Assembly: GCA_963779095.1 (NCBI GenBank)
Contig: CAVZWU010000016.1
Span: forward strand, 310,001 to 374,000
Reading direction: 5' to 3'
Source: Roseiarcus sp963779095
Lineage (GTDB): Bacteria > Pseudomonadota > Alphaproteobacteria > Rhizobiales > Beijerinckiaceae
Length of the DNA: 64,000 nt
The notes under the pieces were generated by a model. The model searched no databases. It was not told the DNA's origin and saw only the letters and a program-made list of their open reading frames with translations. Of this stretch, positions 36,783 through 45,934 are shown piece by piece. The translations under genes and the position numbers were made by a program. Numbering within the stretch: position 1 is the first letter of the stretch; every line of letters begins with the position of its first letter.

Positions 36783-37244
36783 ATGGATCAGGAATTTCGC
36801 AGCGCCGAGGAACGGCGCGCCGCAATCGTCGCCCTCACGCAAAAGGAGACTGGCATTGATGAGGGGATGATCGAGTCGCTCATTCGCGGCTTCTACGCGC
36901 GCGTGCGCAAGGACCCACTGCTTGCGCCGATCTTCGAATCGCGCATCTCCGACTGGGAGCCACATCTCGAAAACATGTTCGCGTTCTGGTCGTCGCTGAC
37001 GCTAATGACAGGGCGTTACCACGGCCAGCCGATGGCGAAGCACCTGCCGCTGCCTGTGGACGCAATCCATTTCGACCGCTGGCTCGCTCTGTTCGATGAG
37101 ACGGCGCGCGAGCTTTGTCCGCCAGCGGCCGCCGAGCGGTTCATCGAACGGGCGCGTCGCGTAGCCGAGAGCCTCGAGCTTGGCGTTGCGGGCGCGAATG
37201 GAGTCCTGCTGCAGAAAGGCGAGCGCTATCGCATGGAGGCGTAG
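36783..37244 (+). CDS. group III truncated haemoglobin
   Basis: The 153-residue globin has GFYARVRKDPLLAPIF near the N-terminus, with Phe-Tyr at the distal B helix, W in FAFWSSLTLMTGRYHG, and a proximal His in MAKHLPLP near residue 87. This layout fits group III (trHbP) proteins, proposed to bind oxygen or nitric oxide. GGAGG lies five bases before the ATG at 36783, which I prefer to the ATG at 36768 that overlaps the DUF488 stop. It is coupled to the DUF488 gene. Confidence 0.87.
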   Translation: MDQEFRSAEERRAAIVALTQKETGIDEGMIESLIRGFYARVRKDPLLAPIFESRISDWEPHLENMFAFWSSLTLMTGRYHGQPMAKHLPLPVDAIHFDRWLALFDETARELCPPAAAERFIERARRVAESLELGVAGANGVLLQKGERYRMEA

Positions 37245-37247
37245 GGA

Positions 37248-37580
37248 TCACTTCTCGGAGAACAGCGTCAAGAGGACTTTCCCCTTGTCACCAATGATGC
37301 ACACCAGCGTCTGCGGCTTGGTGGTCTTTTTCCGCTCCACATAGGCGTCTCCGATGACGACGGTTCTGATCGGGACGTTTTCGATGGTCGTGTCGGCCTT
37401 GATGATCCTGGCGCTGTCGAGATCGATCAGCACATCCTTGACCTTCGGATACTTTTGCTGAAGCGCAAGCAGGCCCGCTCTAGCCTTGCAGGCGTCCGCT
37501 TCCGGGGAGACGGTTTCCGCACAAGCCGCGCTGGCGATCAGCGAAGCGAGCAACGTCAGTGCAAATCCATGCCGCGCCAT
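37248..37580 (-). CDS. small secreted hypothetical protein
   Basis: The 110-residue product has a signal peptide (MARHGFALTLLASLIASAAC, cleaved near AETV), so it is periplasmic or, given the Cys, possibly lipid-modified, although a clear lipobox is not seen. The mature part has two more cysteines, near ACKAR and LVCIIGDKG. I do not recognise a characterised family. It is convergent with the truncated-haemoglobin gene, three bases apart, and divergent from the MoeB-like gene. Confidence 0.65.
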   Translation of the reverse strand: MARHGFALTLLASLIASAACAETVSPEADACKARAGLLALQQKYPKVKDVLIDLDSARIIKADTTIENVPIRTVVIGDAYVERKKTTKPQTLVCIIGDKGKVLLTLFSEK

Positions 37581-37706
37581 CGTTTCCCTCCACGGACGGT
37601 TCTTCAGCCGAACTCTGGAGCGTGCGTCATTGTTCCAGATTCGTCTTTCGCCGCTCGCGGAGGCGGCGCATCTTGCTCGCGCGTTCGGCGCGGGCGTGTT
37701 AGCTGT

Positions 37707-38531
37707 ATGCGCATGACACTCTCAAGCGAAGAGATTGAGCGCTACGCGCGCCAGATCGTGCTGCGCGGCGTCGGCGGCCCGGGCCAGAACAAGCTCAAGG
37801 CCGCGCGTGCGCTCGTTGTCGGCGCGGGGGGCTTAGGCTCGCCGGCGTTGCAATATCTGGCTGGAGCTGGAGTTGGCACGCTCGGGATTGTCGACGACGA
37901 TGTCGTCGCGCTGTCGAACCTCCACCGGCAGGTCATTCACGCGACCGGAGACGTCGGGCGTCCAAAGACGGAAAGCGCTCAAGCGGCGATCGCCCGCATC
38001 AATCCTTTTGTCGCGGTCGAACCGATCGCTGTTCGCCTCGACGAGAAGAACGCGGGCGCAATCGTCAGGCGCTTCGATGTCGTGCTCGACGGCTCGGACA
38101 ATTTCGTGACCCGCTATGAGCTCTCGGACACGTGCTTTTATGAGCGGCGGCCGCTCGTCTCCGGAGCGCTTGGCGAGTTCGACGGCACGTTGACGACGCT
38201 CAAGCCTTACGAGAATGGACCGGACGGCAAGCCCAACCCGACCTATCGCTGCCTGTTCCCCGAGGCGCCTCCGCCGGGAACCATCCCGACCTGCGCCGAG
38301 GCCGGCGTGCTTGGGGCGCTCGGCGGCGTGCTCGGCTCGCTGATGGCGCTGGAAGCGATTCGCGAAATCGTGGGCGGCTTTGGCGACGGCGACGAGGGGC
38401 TGGTCGGGCGGCTCCTCATGATCGACGCGCGCGCGATGCGGTTCGAGACCCTGCGCTATACTTGGGATCCCGACAATCCGCTCAGCGGAAAAAGCTCTCG
38501 GCGCGAGGCGCTGCTCGAGGGCGAAGCCTGA
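37707..38531 (+). CDS. HesA/MoeB/ThiF-family adenylyltransferase
   Basis: The 274-residue E1-like enzyme adenylylates the C-terminus of a MoaD- or ThiS-type sulfur carrier. Visible are RYARQIVLRGVGGPGQ, the ATP-binding VVGAGGLGSP, DDDVVALSNLHRQVIH, DGSDNFVTRYELSD and the Cys loop TIPTCAEAGVLG. The paired CxxC zinc motifs found in E. coli MoeB are not visible, a variation also seen in other members. The start is ATG at 37707 or 37713. No moaD or thiS is adjacent, so molybdopterin or thiamin use cannot be decided. Confidence 0.85.
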   Translation: MRMTLSSEEIERYARQIVLRGVGGPGQNKLKAARALVVGAGGLGSPALQYLAGAGVGTLGIVDDDVVALSNLHRQVIHATGDVGRPKTESAQAAIARINPFVAVEPIAVRLDEKNAGAIVRRFDVVLDGSDNFVTRYELSDTCFYERRPLVSGALGEFDGTLTTLKPYENGPDGKPNPTYRCLFPEAPPPGTIPTCAEAGVLGALGGVLGSLMALEAIREIVGGFGDGDEGLVGRLLMIDARAMRFETLRYTWDPDNPLSGKSSRREALLEGEA

Positions 38532-38552
38532 TTTCATCCGCCCGCCCGCGAC

Positions 38553-38795
38553 TCACTTCGTGGGATTGACGAAGCCCACGCAATTGTTGCGGCCCGAATC
38601 GAGGCATCGCTGAGCTCTGCGGCTGTGGTCGAGCGCGTGGAAGACCCAGTAGCCGAGCAGGACGAGCGCCGCGATCGCGAGAAGCGCGATGACATTGGCG
38701 AATGTCCGGCGCTCGAAATCACTCTCGTCCGCCTCCCCGCGCCTCGGCAGGTTCAGGCGATAGAGTTTGAATTCCTCCGGTCGAGCTTGCGCCAT
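38553..38795 (-). CDS. small single-helix membrane protein, hypothetical
   Basis: The 80-residue protein has a charged cytoplasmic N-terminal half (EEFKLYRLNLPRRGEADESD), one helix (VIALLAIAALVLLGYWVF) and a short C-terminal tail with two cysteines (RCLDSGRNNC) that could form a disulfide outside. I do not recognise the family. It is convergent with the MoeB-like gene. Confidence 0.5.
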   Translation of the reverse strand: MAQARPEEFKLYRLNLPRRGEADESDFERRTFANVIALLAIAALVLLGYWVFHALDHSRRAQRCLDSGRNNCVGFVNPTK

Positions 38796-38975
38796 TGTTT
38801 CGCGCTCAATCGTATTGGGCCCGCTCTAAATCACTCGCCCATTGGCGCCTTTATAAGCCGCGAGCGAGCTTTGCTCAATGGCCGCCAGCATTTTAACATA
38901 TTTGATCAGTTGGACATAATTCTCTCCGGGCATAGTGCGCGCGGGCTTCCCCACCACTCGACCCGGAGACAGGCC

Positions 38976-39703
38976 ATGCGCCGCCTCGTTGCCTATTGCG
39001 TTCCCGCGCTTCTTTTTCTCGCCCTCCCCACGCCTTCCCGCGCCTCCAATGACGGCATCATCGTCTTCACGCCCCCGCAGCCTCAAGCGGCCGAAAGCGG
39101 CTCTGGCGGGGCGCCCCCTCCGTCCCAGCCGTATCGCCCATGCGCGGGCGATATGGCGGCGGCTTTATCGAAGCGCTGCTGACCGGCGGCCTTGCGCAAG
39201 AGCCGCAGAGGACCGCCCCGACTGCTGGCGAACCGGCGCCGGACGTGGAGGCCGGACCCGCGCCGCAATTCCAGCGCCGGGAAGTCGACTATACGGGACC
39301 CGAGGCGCCGGGAACGATTGTCGTCGACACGCCCGAGAAGCTCCTGTTTCTGATCGAGCCGCACGGGAAGGCGCTGCGCTATGGCATCGGCGTGGGCCGT
39401 CCCGGCCTCGAATGGGCCGGAATCAAGCGGATCAGCCGCAAGTCGGAATGGCCGGATTGGACGCCGCCGCCGGAAATGCTGCTGCGCCGACCCGATTTAC
39501 CCCGCTATATGGCCGGCGGACCGGGCAATCCGCTCGGCGCCAGAGCCCTCTATCTCGGCTCCTCGCTCTACCGCATTCACGGCACCAATGAGCCTTCGAC
39601 CATCGGTCACAACGTCTCGTCAGGCTGCATCCGGATGATGAACAAGGACGTGATCGACCTTTACAATCGCGTGCCGGTCGGCGCGAAAGTGATCGTGCTC
39701 TGA
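38976..39703 (+). CDS. L,D-transpeptidase (YkuD family), frameshifted
   Basis: The first frame gives a signal peptide (MRRLVAYCVPALLFLALPTP, then SRA) and a Pro-rich linker up to PPPSQPYR. A one-base loss in the C run near 39137-39139 then shifts to the frame that continues MRGRYGGGFIEALLTGGLA. The YkuD domain follows, with GTIVVDTPEKLLFLIE and the catalytic motif HGTNEPSTIGHNVSSGCIRM with its Cys. The enzyme makes 3-3 peptidoglycan cross-links or attaches proteins to peptidoglycan in the periplasm. Read without correction, an ATG at 39140 would give a protein lacking a signal peptide, which is unlikely to be native. Confidence 0.82.
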
Positions 39704-39785
39704 AGCCACAACCTCCCTCCCCTCCTCTCAAACGAAAGCGGCGAGGCGCGCGCACGCCTCGCCGCCCATGGGAAGAAGCGTACCG

Positions 39786-40601
39786 TTACACGTCGTCGTA
39801 GCCGCCGCCGTCGTCAGACGAGCCGTCGGAGCCGTCGAAGGTCGAATCGTCAAGATTGTCGAAGTTGGCGTCCTGGACGCCCGGCGCGCCGGGATCGAAC
39901 TCTTGGAAATTGGCGTCGCTGCCGGCGTCAGGCCGATCGCCGTAATAGTTGTTGATCTCCGTCATTTCCGGCCTGTCGCCGGCGAGGCCCGAGCCGCCGA
40001 ACCCCGTGGCGCTTGCCCCGCCTCCAAAGAGGCCGCCGCCGCCGCCATGGCCGCCGAACAGGCCGCCGAGGAGATTGCCAAGGACGACGCCGCCGGCCAC
40101 GCCCGTCGCAGTCGAGGCCGCGTTTTGGAGGAAGCCGCCGCCGCCCGAGGCTTGGGGCTGGCCCCACGGGCCGGGCTGCTGCGGATAGCCCTGCGGAGGC
40201 GGGGGAGGATAGCCGCCCTGGGGCGGGGGCGGCGCGTAGCCGCGCGGGGGCGGCGGGGGCGCCGCGCGCTGATAGGCCTGCGGGTCAGGCTCCTGCCGGG
40301 GCGGGGCGGCGGGGGCGCCGCCGCCGAAAATGGACTTGCCGAGATTGCCGAGGAAACTGCCGTGTTCCTGGTTCTGGTCAGCGTCCCGCGCCGCCGCTTC
40401 GAGCTGGGAAATATGGTTCGCTGCGGCCTCGAGGGCCTGCTGCTGGACAAGCACGGTCTGCGCCAGGACATAGGGCGCGTGGGGCGCGACGCGAACCGCG
40501 TCATTGATGAAGGATTCGGCTTCGGGGTCACGCTGCGTCGCGGCGGCGGAGTTGACGCGCTGGAACAGGCCACCAAGCATTTGACGTTCGTCGGGGGTCA
40601 T
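39786..40601 (-). CDS. DUF2076-family protein
   Basis: The 271-residue protein begins MTPDERQMLGGLFQRVNSA and has RDPEAESFINDAV and YVLAQTVLVQQQAL, the DUF2076 helical domain. A Pro/Gly/Tyr-rich low-complexity middle of about 60 residues follows, then a Gly-rich GGVVLGNLLGGLFGG segment and an acidic tail of Asp and Ser. GGGAG lies five bases before the ATG. The function is unknown. The Gly-rich segment resembles membrane-associating or cell-envelope proteins. It is divergent from purA. Confidence 0.85.
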   Translation of the reverse strand: MTPDERQMLGGLFQRVNSAAATQRDPEAESFINDAVRVAPHAPYVLAQTVLVQQQALEAAANHISQLEAAARDADQNQEHGSFLGNLGKSIFGGGAPAAPPRQEPDPQAYQRAAPPPPPRGYAPPPPQGGYPPPPPQGYPQQPGPWGQPQASGGGGFLQNAASTATGVAGGVVLGNLLGGLFGGHGGGGGLFGGGASATGFGGSGLAGDRPEMTEINNYYGDRPDAGSDANFQEFDPGAPGVQDANFDNLDDSTFDGSDGSSDDGGGYDDV

Positions 40602-40841
40602 GACGCTCTCCCTGCGGCCGGATCGGCCGCGCCCAGAATGTAGCGACGCATGCGGCCAATCCAAGTCTGGGGCCGGCGTTTTTCCCTCGGCGAGCGCGCT
40701 TTTCGCGTCAAGCCCCGCGGCGGCGCGCCTTTACTCAGGCTTGCCGATCGTCTAGGCGATGGCCGCAGACAGCCCCGGCTCGGCTTTTTGCCGCCCATGC
40801 CGGGGTTTCGCTCGTTTAAACCACCGAAAGAGCAATCGATC

Positions 40842-42131
40842 TTGGCCAATGTTGTCGTTGTCGGCGCCCAATGGGGCGACGAAGGAAAGGGCAAGATCGT
40901 CGATTGGTTGTCGGTCGGCGCCGACGTCGTCGTGCGGTTCCAGGGCGGCCACAACGCCGGCCACACGCTGGTGATCGACGGCAAGATCTACAAACTCGCG
41001 CTGCTTCCATCCGGCATCGTCCGGCCCGGGAAACTGTCGATCATCGGCAATGGCGTCGTCCTCGATCCCTATCATCTCATTGGGGAAATCGAGGCGCTGA
41101 GCGGGCAGGGGATCGAGGTGACGCCGGCGAACCTCAAGATCGCCGAGAATGTCCCGCTGATCCTGTCGCTGCACCGCGATCTCGACGCCCATCGCGAGTC
41201 CGGCGGCGCAGCCAAGATCGGCACCACCAAGCGCGGCATCGGTCCCGCTTACGAGGACAAGGTCGCCAGGCGCGCGATCCGGCTCATGGACCTCGCCGAC
41301 CCGGATGCGCTCGGCGGCAAGATCGACCGCCTGCTCGCCCATCACGGTCCGCTCTGCCGCGGGCTTGGACTGCCGCCGCCCAGCGCGGCAGCGATTCGTG
41401 ACGAATTGTCAGCCGTCGCGCCGAAGGTTCTGCCGTTCATGGCGCCGACATTCGAGATTCTCGACAGCGAGCGGCGAGCGGGCAAGCGCATTCTGTTCGA
41501 AGGCGCGCAAGGCGCCATGCTGGACGTCGACCACGGCACCTATCCATATGTGACGTCCTCGAACACGGTCGCGGCCAATGCGGCGACCGGATCCGGCCTC
41601 GGGCCGAGGGCGATCGGCTATGTGCTTGGCATCGCCAAAGCCTACACGACACGGGTTGGCGGGGGCCCGTTTCCGACCGAACTCGACGACGAAGTCGGCA
41701 GGCGGATCGGTGAGCGCGGCCGTGAATTCGGCACCAACACGGGGCGCCCGCGACGGTGCGGATGGTTCGACGCGGTGCTCGTGCGCCAGGCGGTCCGCAC
41801 TTCCGGCATCGACGGCCTCGCGCTGACCAAGCTTGACATTCTCGACGGCTTCGAGACGATCAAGGTCGCGACGCGTTACCGCCTGGACGGCGAGGAGATC
41901 GATTATCTTCCCGCGTCGCAATCCGCGCAGGCGCGCATCGAGCCGCTGTATGAAACGATCGAAGGCTGGAAGGGAGCGACGAGCAAGGCGCGGTCGTGGG
42001 CCGACCTGCCGGCGCAGGCGATAAAATATGTGCGCCGAATCGAGGAACTGGTCGGCGCGCCGGTCGCCTTATTATCGACGAGTCCTGAGCGCGACGATAC
42101 GATTCTTGTGCATGATCCATTTCAGGACTAA
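40842..42131 (+). CDS. purA: adenylosuccinate synthetase
   Basis: The enzyme joins IMP and aspartate with GTP in AMP synthesis. Family motifs are VVVGAQWGDEGKGKIVDW with the catalytic Asp, FQGGHNAGHT with the catalytic His, GTTKRGIGPAYEDK, and VGGGPFPTEL. The frame is open to 40650, but the family begins at MANVVVVG; the codon there is TTG at 40842, giving 429 residues, the normal length. GAAAGAG upstream could be its ribosome-binding site. Confidence 0.92.
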   Translation: MANVVVVGAQWGDEGKGKIVDWLSVGADVVVRFQGGHNAGHTLVIDGKIYKLALLPSGIVRPGKLSIIGNGVVLDPYHLIGEIEALSGQGIEVTPANLKIAENVPLILSLHRDLDAHRESGGAAKIGTTKRGIGPAYEDKVARRAIRLMDLADPDALGGKIDRLLAHHGPLCRGLGLPPPSAAAIRDELSAVAPKVLPFMAPTFEILDSERRAGKRILFEGAQGAMLDVDHGTYPYVTSSNTVAANAATGSGLGPRAIGYVLGIAKAYTTRVGGGPFPTELDDEVGRRIGERGREFGTNTGRPRRCGWFDAVLVRQAVRTSGIDGLALTKLDILDGFETIKVATRYRLDGEEIDYLPASQSAQARIEPLYETIEGWKGATSKARSWADLPAQAIKYVRRIEELVGAPVALLSTSPERDDTILVHDPFQD

Positions 42132-42175
42132 GGGATCTTCCGCGTCATCGCGCGGAAGGGTTGAGCGGACGCTTC

Positions 42176-43901
42176 ATGGCTGATTATCACTCGCTGCTCA
42201 TGCGAGCCGTCGCCAATTTGCCCAACGCGGGCACGCCGGCGACGCGCGGAGCAATCTACGGGCGCGCAAAAAAGGCTTTGCTCGAACAGCTGAGGAGCCT
42301 GCGTCCGCCGCTGCCGGAAAGCGACATCGAGCGCGAGGAGAAGGCGCTCGATAAAGCGATCGCCGAGATCGAGGGGAAGTACGGGTCGGAAGGCGCAGCC
42401 GGGCCTCCCGCTCCGCCGGCCGTAGCGGCGGCGCCGGCCTCGCCGGCTGCGGCAAAGCCCGCTCCCACGCCGCCTCAACCTGCCCCCATCCAGCGCCCGG
42501 CCGCGCCCGCGGCGTCCGGGCCGTCCGCCCCCCCAGCGCGACCCCCCGCCCAGGCGAAGCCAGGTCAACCCAAATCCACGCCGAGCGCGCCGATACCACC
42601 CGGGGCCGCCCAGCGGCCTCAGGTGACGGCCCAGGGGCGCAGCCAGATGATGGCCGTGCCGCCGCCGCGCCCGTCGCCGCAGGCGCCGACCGCGCCTGCG
42701 GGCAAGCCAGCCGCAGTCGCGTCGGCGGCCGCCGCTTCGCCGGCTCGATCGCAGCTGACTGCCGCGATGGGCAATTCGTCTTTGGGCCGGGCCGCTCCTT
42801 CGGTCGGAGCGAGAGGCGGCAAGGATGAGGGCGTGCCGGGGGTGGCGGCGCTTGATGCAGCCCGGGCGGTCCGGCCGACCAGGGCCGATAACGGTCACGA
42901 CTTCGGCGCGCCGCCTGTCCTGGCGACCCGTCGCGACGAGCCGGTGCAATCCGCCGAGGCGCCGCAAGTGGCGGCCGAGCTTGACCGCCCCGGCCTGGCT
43001 TTCCGGCCGGACGCGGAGATCCAGCGCCCGGTCGCGCCGAGCCTCGACGTCGCCAAGCCGAAACCGTGGCTATGGATCGCAGCGGCGGTCCTGCTTGGCG
43101 TTGTTCTTGCGGTGGCGGCAGCCGCGATCCTGATGCGCCAGAAGCCGCAGGATCTCGCCATCAAGCCCGCTGTCGAAGCGCAGCAGCTCGCCGCGCCGCA
43201 GCCCGCGGCGAAGAGCGCCGAACGCGTGGAGCCGCCCCCGCCCGCCTCACCTCAGCCAACAACGCCGGCGAGCGGAGCGCAAGCGACCCAGTCGGGCGCT
43301 CAAGGCGCAGCGGCGCCAGCCACTCCTGCTCCCGAAGCGGCGAACCCGGCCGCCGCGCCGTCGCCGTCGGCGGGGCGGGCGGCGATGCTGGTCGCCGCAG
43401 CCGACAATCCGCAGAAGCCGGTCGTGAGCCTGGGCTCGACGACCTGGTCCCTGATTCCGCCGGTTCCAAACCAACCGGCTACGGTCGCGGTGAAGGCGGA
43501 AGCCGATATCCCCGACCTCAAGATGCACGCCACGATGACTTTGAGAAAAAACACCGATCCGACGCTGCAGGCGACGCACACGATCGACCTCAAATTCTCC
43601 TTCGCCGATGGCGCGCCGATCACCGGCTTCAAGGACGTCGGCCTGCCGCAGATGCGCAAGGAGGAATTCGACGGCGGCGGAAGCCTTGACCAGCGTGAAG
43701 GTCAAGATCAGCGACACCTATTTCCTTATCGCGCTCGCCAAGGGCGAAGCCGACACCGCCCGCAACCTCGACCTGATGAAGACGCGCTCCTGGTTCGACT
43801 TCCCGCTGTTGCTCAACGACGATCGCATCGCGAAGATTGTGTTCCAAAAATCGCCCGAGGGCCAGGCGATGCTGGATAAAGCGTTCGAGGCGTGGAAGTG
43901 A
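42176..43901 (+). CDS. hypothetical Pro/Ala-rich single-helix protein, frameshifted near the C-terminus
   Basis: The N-terminal 75 or so residues form a folded helical domain (YHSLLMRAVANLPNAG, RGAIYGRAKKALLEQL, SDIEREEKALDKAIAEIE). Long Pro/Ala/Ser-rich linkers flank one membrane helix near residues 302-325 (PWLWIAAAVLLGVVLAVAAA). The C-terminal domain outside has TWSLIPPVPNQPATVAVKAE, then shifts frame near 43683 and continues ALTSVKVKISDTYFLIALAK to QAMLDKAFEAWK. Total length is about 575 residues. I do not recognise a named family. It follows purA after 44 bases, with a weak hairpin at about 42135-42160, and is convergent with truB. Confidence 0.65.
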
Positions 43902-43905
43902 CCGT

Positions 43906-44877
43906 CTATCCTTTCAGGTTGAACACCCGGGTCGAGACAAAATAGCCGTCCTCGACGACGCCGAAGGCGATCGGCGTTCCGAAACACTCGACGTAAACCC
44001 GCCCTTCGGTTGGGGCCGCGCCGCGAAGCAGCAGTTTCTGGCCCCGCCGCAGAATCGCCGCGCCCGAACGATCAATCCGCACGATCGGGATTTCTGCCAG
44101 GCCCGCCTGCAAGGGCAAAATCGCGCGCGCCATCAGCTCCGCGTCGTCCGGCAGGGAATTGAGCGGGATCGCCAACTCGGCGGCGAACGGGCCGACGCGG
44201 GTGCGGCGCAATTCGATCACATGTCCATAGCAGCCGAGCGCGCGGCCAAGATCGCGCGCGATCGCGCGCACGTAGGCGCCCTTGCCGCATTCGGCCTCGA
44301 GCACCGCCGTATTCGGCTCGGCCGATTTGAGCTCGAGCCGATAGACATTGATCGGGCGCGGCTCGATCTCGAAGGTTTCGCCTTCGCGGGCGAGGTCGTA
44401 AGCGCGAGCGCCTGCGATGCGGATGGCGGAAAAGGTCGGCGGCGTCTGCAGGATGGCGCCGACGAAACGCGGCAGGAGATTTTCGATTTCGGCTGGGGAC
44501 GGGCGCTTGTCCGAGCGCGCGACAATTTCCCCTTCGGCGTCATCGGTCGCGCTTTCCTCGCCCCAGCGCACGCGGAAGCGGTAGGATTTGGCCCCGTCCT
44601 GAACGACGGGCACGGTCTTGGTCGCTTCGCCCAAGGCGACCGGCAGCACGCCGGAGGCGAGCGGATCGAGCGTGCCGGCGTGGCCCGCCTTCTTGGCGTT
44701 GAACAGGAATTTCAGCCGGCCAACCGCCTGGGTCGAGGAGACGCCAGTCGGCTTGTCGAGATTGATCCAGCCGTCGATCTCGAGGCGGGGCGGACGCTTC
44801 TGCTGCGGCTCGCCGCGGCGCCGCTTCTCGCGCTCCCTCGGACCGGACAGTCTGCCTTCGCCAGCCTCGCCGGTCAT
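43906..44877 (-). CDS. truB: tRNA pseudouridine(55) synthase
   Basis: TruB isomerises U55 in the T loop of tRNAs. The catalytic Asp71 lies in KKAGHAGTLDPLASGVLP, preceded by GWINLDKPTGVSST and followed by KSYRFRVRWGEESATDDAEG, TPPTFSAIRIAGARAY and CGKGAYVRAIARDLG. An N-terminal basic extension of about 30 residues precedes the core. The ATG overlaps the rbfA stop by four bases. It is the last gene of the rimP-nusA-infB cluster, and rpsO does not follow. Confidence 0.93.
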   Translation of the reverse strand: MTGEAGEGRLSGPREREKRRRGEPQQKRPPRLEIDGWINLDKPTGVSSTQAVGRLKFLFNAKKAGHAGTLDPLASGVLPVALGEATKTVPVVQDGAKSYRFRVRWGEESATDDAEGEIVARSDKRPSPAEIENLLPRFVGAILQTPPTFSAIRIAGARAYDLAREGETFEIEPRPINVYRLELKSAEPNTAVLEAECGKGAYVRAIARDLGRALGCYGHVIELRRTRVGPFAAELAIPLNSLPDDAELMARAILPLQAGLAEIPIVRIDRSGAAILRRGQKLLLRGAAPTEGRVYVECFGTPIAFGVVEDGYFVSTRVFNLKG

Positions 44878-45287
44878 GCCTTGTCCTCGTCCCCGGAAGC
44901 CTTCAGATCGCGCGCCACCGCCGGCGATCTCAAGAGCTCGTCCATGCGCGCCTGGGCGTCGAAGCTCGTATCCAGAACGAAGCGCAGATCGGGAGCGAAC
45001 TTGAGATTGACGCGGCGCGCGACGAGCGCGCGCAGTTCCTTCTTGTGGCGTTCGAGCGCCTCGACCGCCGCTCCGGCGCCCTTGCCGCCGAGCGGCATCA
45101 CCAAAATCGTCGCGAGCTTGAGATCCGGCGACATGCGCACCTCGGGAATGGTCAGCGGATGGCGATCGAAAGCGTCGTCGCGAACCTCACCGCGGGCGAG
45201 AATGTCGGCGACCGCGTGACGGATGAGCTCGCCGACCCGCTCGGCCCTGTGGCTTCCGGCGTTAGGCTTCAATAAGGAACGGGACAT
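44874..45287 (-). CDS. rbfA: 30S ribosome-binding factor A
   Basis: The 137-residue KH-fold protein assists late 30S maturation. It shows RAERVGELIRHAVADIL, LTIPEVRMSPDLKLATILV, and VNLKFAPDLRFVLDTSFDAQ. Its stop overlaps the truB start by four bases. In most relatives rbfA directly follows infB; here a Uma2-type gene lies between them. Confidence 0.92.
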   Translation of the reverse strand: MSRSLLKPNAGSHRAERVGELIRHAVADILARGEVRDDAFDRHPLTIPEVRMSPDLKLATILVMPLGGKGAGAAVEALERHKKELRALVARRVNLKFAPDLRFVLDTSFDAQARMDELLRSPAVARDLKASGDEDKA

Positions 45288-45344
45288 TGCGCTCTCCCTT
45301 GAGGCGCTGCGTGAATGGACATCGAGCTAAGCGCGAACGCCGAT

Positions 45345-45911
45345 TCAAATCGATCCGAGCCGAGCCGAGAACCCTGGCAGCGCGGCCAGGGTCAGCGCCT
45401 CGTCCGGACCGCGCTCGGTGATCGATCGCCACCCCTCGCCTTCTGGCTCGCGATGGACAAAGGTCACGCGGCGCGCGGCGTCGACGACCCAGAGCTCGCG
45501 AAAGCGATGGCGCGCATAGAGCTGCGCCTTGAGACCCCGGTCATAGGGAAGGCTCGTCAGCGCCACCTCGATCGCCAGCAGAATGTCCGAGCCCTTGACC
45601 TGTTCGAGCTTGATCCCTTTGGGATAGACCACCAGGTCCGGCTCGACGAAGGTGTTGGGGCTGAGATAGATCGTGGTCTCCACGCCCATCCACAGGTTCT
45701 CAGGCAGGGCGCGCGCAATCGCGATATTGAGCGCCGACTTCAGCAGTTCATGGACATGCGTCTTCGCCTGCATCGGCACAATCTCGCCTTCGATCAGCTC
45801 GAAGTTCTCGTCCTCCGCGATGATGCCGGCGTCCTGCATGCGCAGGATTTCGGCCACCGTGAACGACCGGCGGTCGAAACCCTCTGCGGCCCGGGTGACG
45901 TTGGCTCGCAT
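45345..45911 (-). CDS. Uma2-family (DUF820) putative endonuclease
   Basis: The 188-residue protein has the restriction-like nuclease core of the Uma2 family: FELIEGEIVPM, VHELLKSALN, the acidic EPDLVVYP, and AIEVALTSLPYDRGLKAQLYA holding the Glu and Lys, then YARHRFRELWVVD. The substrate is unknown, and these genes are often strain-variable. It lies between infB and rbfA on the same strand, 23 bases after infB's partner stop and 57 bases before rbfA, so it is read with a core translation operon. That placement suggests insertion without disrupting transcription. Confidence 0.85.
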   Translation of the reverse strand: MRANVTRAAEGFDRRSFTVAEILRMQDAGIIAEDENFELIEGEIVPMQAKTHVHELLKSALNIAIARALPENLWMGVETTIYLSPNTFVEPDLVVYPKGIKLEQVKGSDILLAIEVALTSLPYDRGLKAQLYARHRFRELWVVDAARRVTFVHREPEGEGWRSITERGPDEALTLAALPGFSARLGSI

Positions 45912-45934
45912 GTCTTTTCGTTCCGTCGCGCCAG

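Noticed and set aside
42135..42160. Hairpin after purA considered as a terminator
   Set aside because: The stem is about eight bases and no T-run follows, so it does not meet the usual form.
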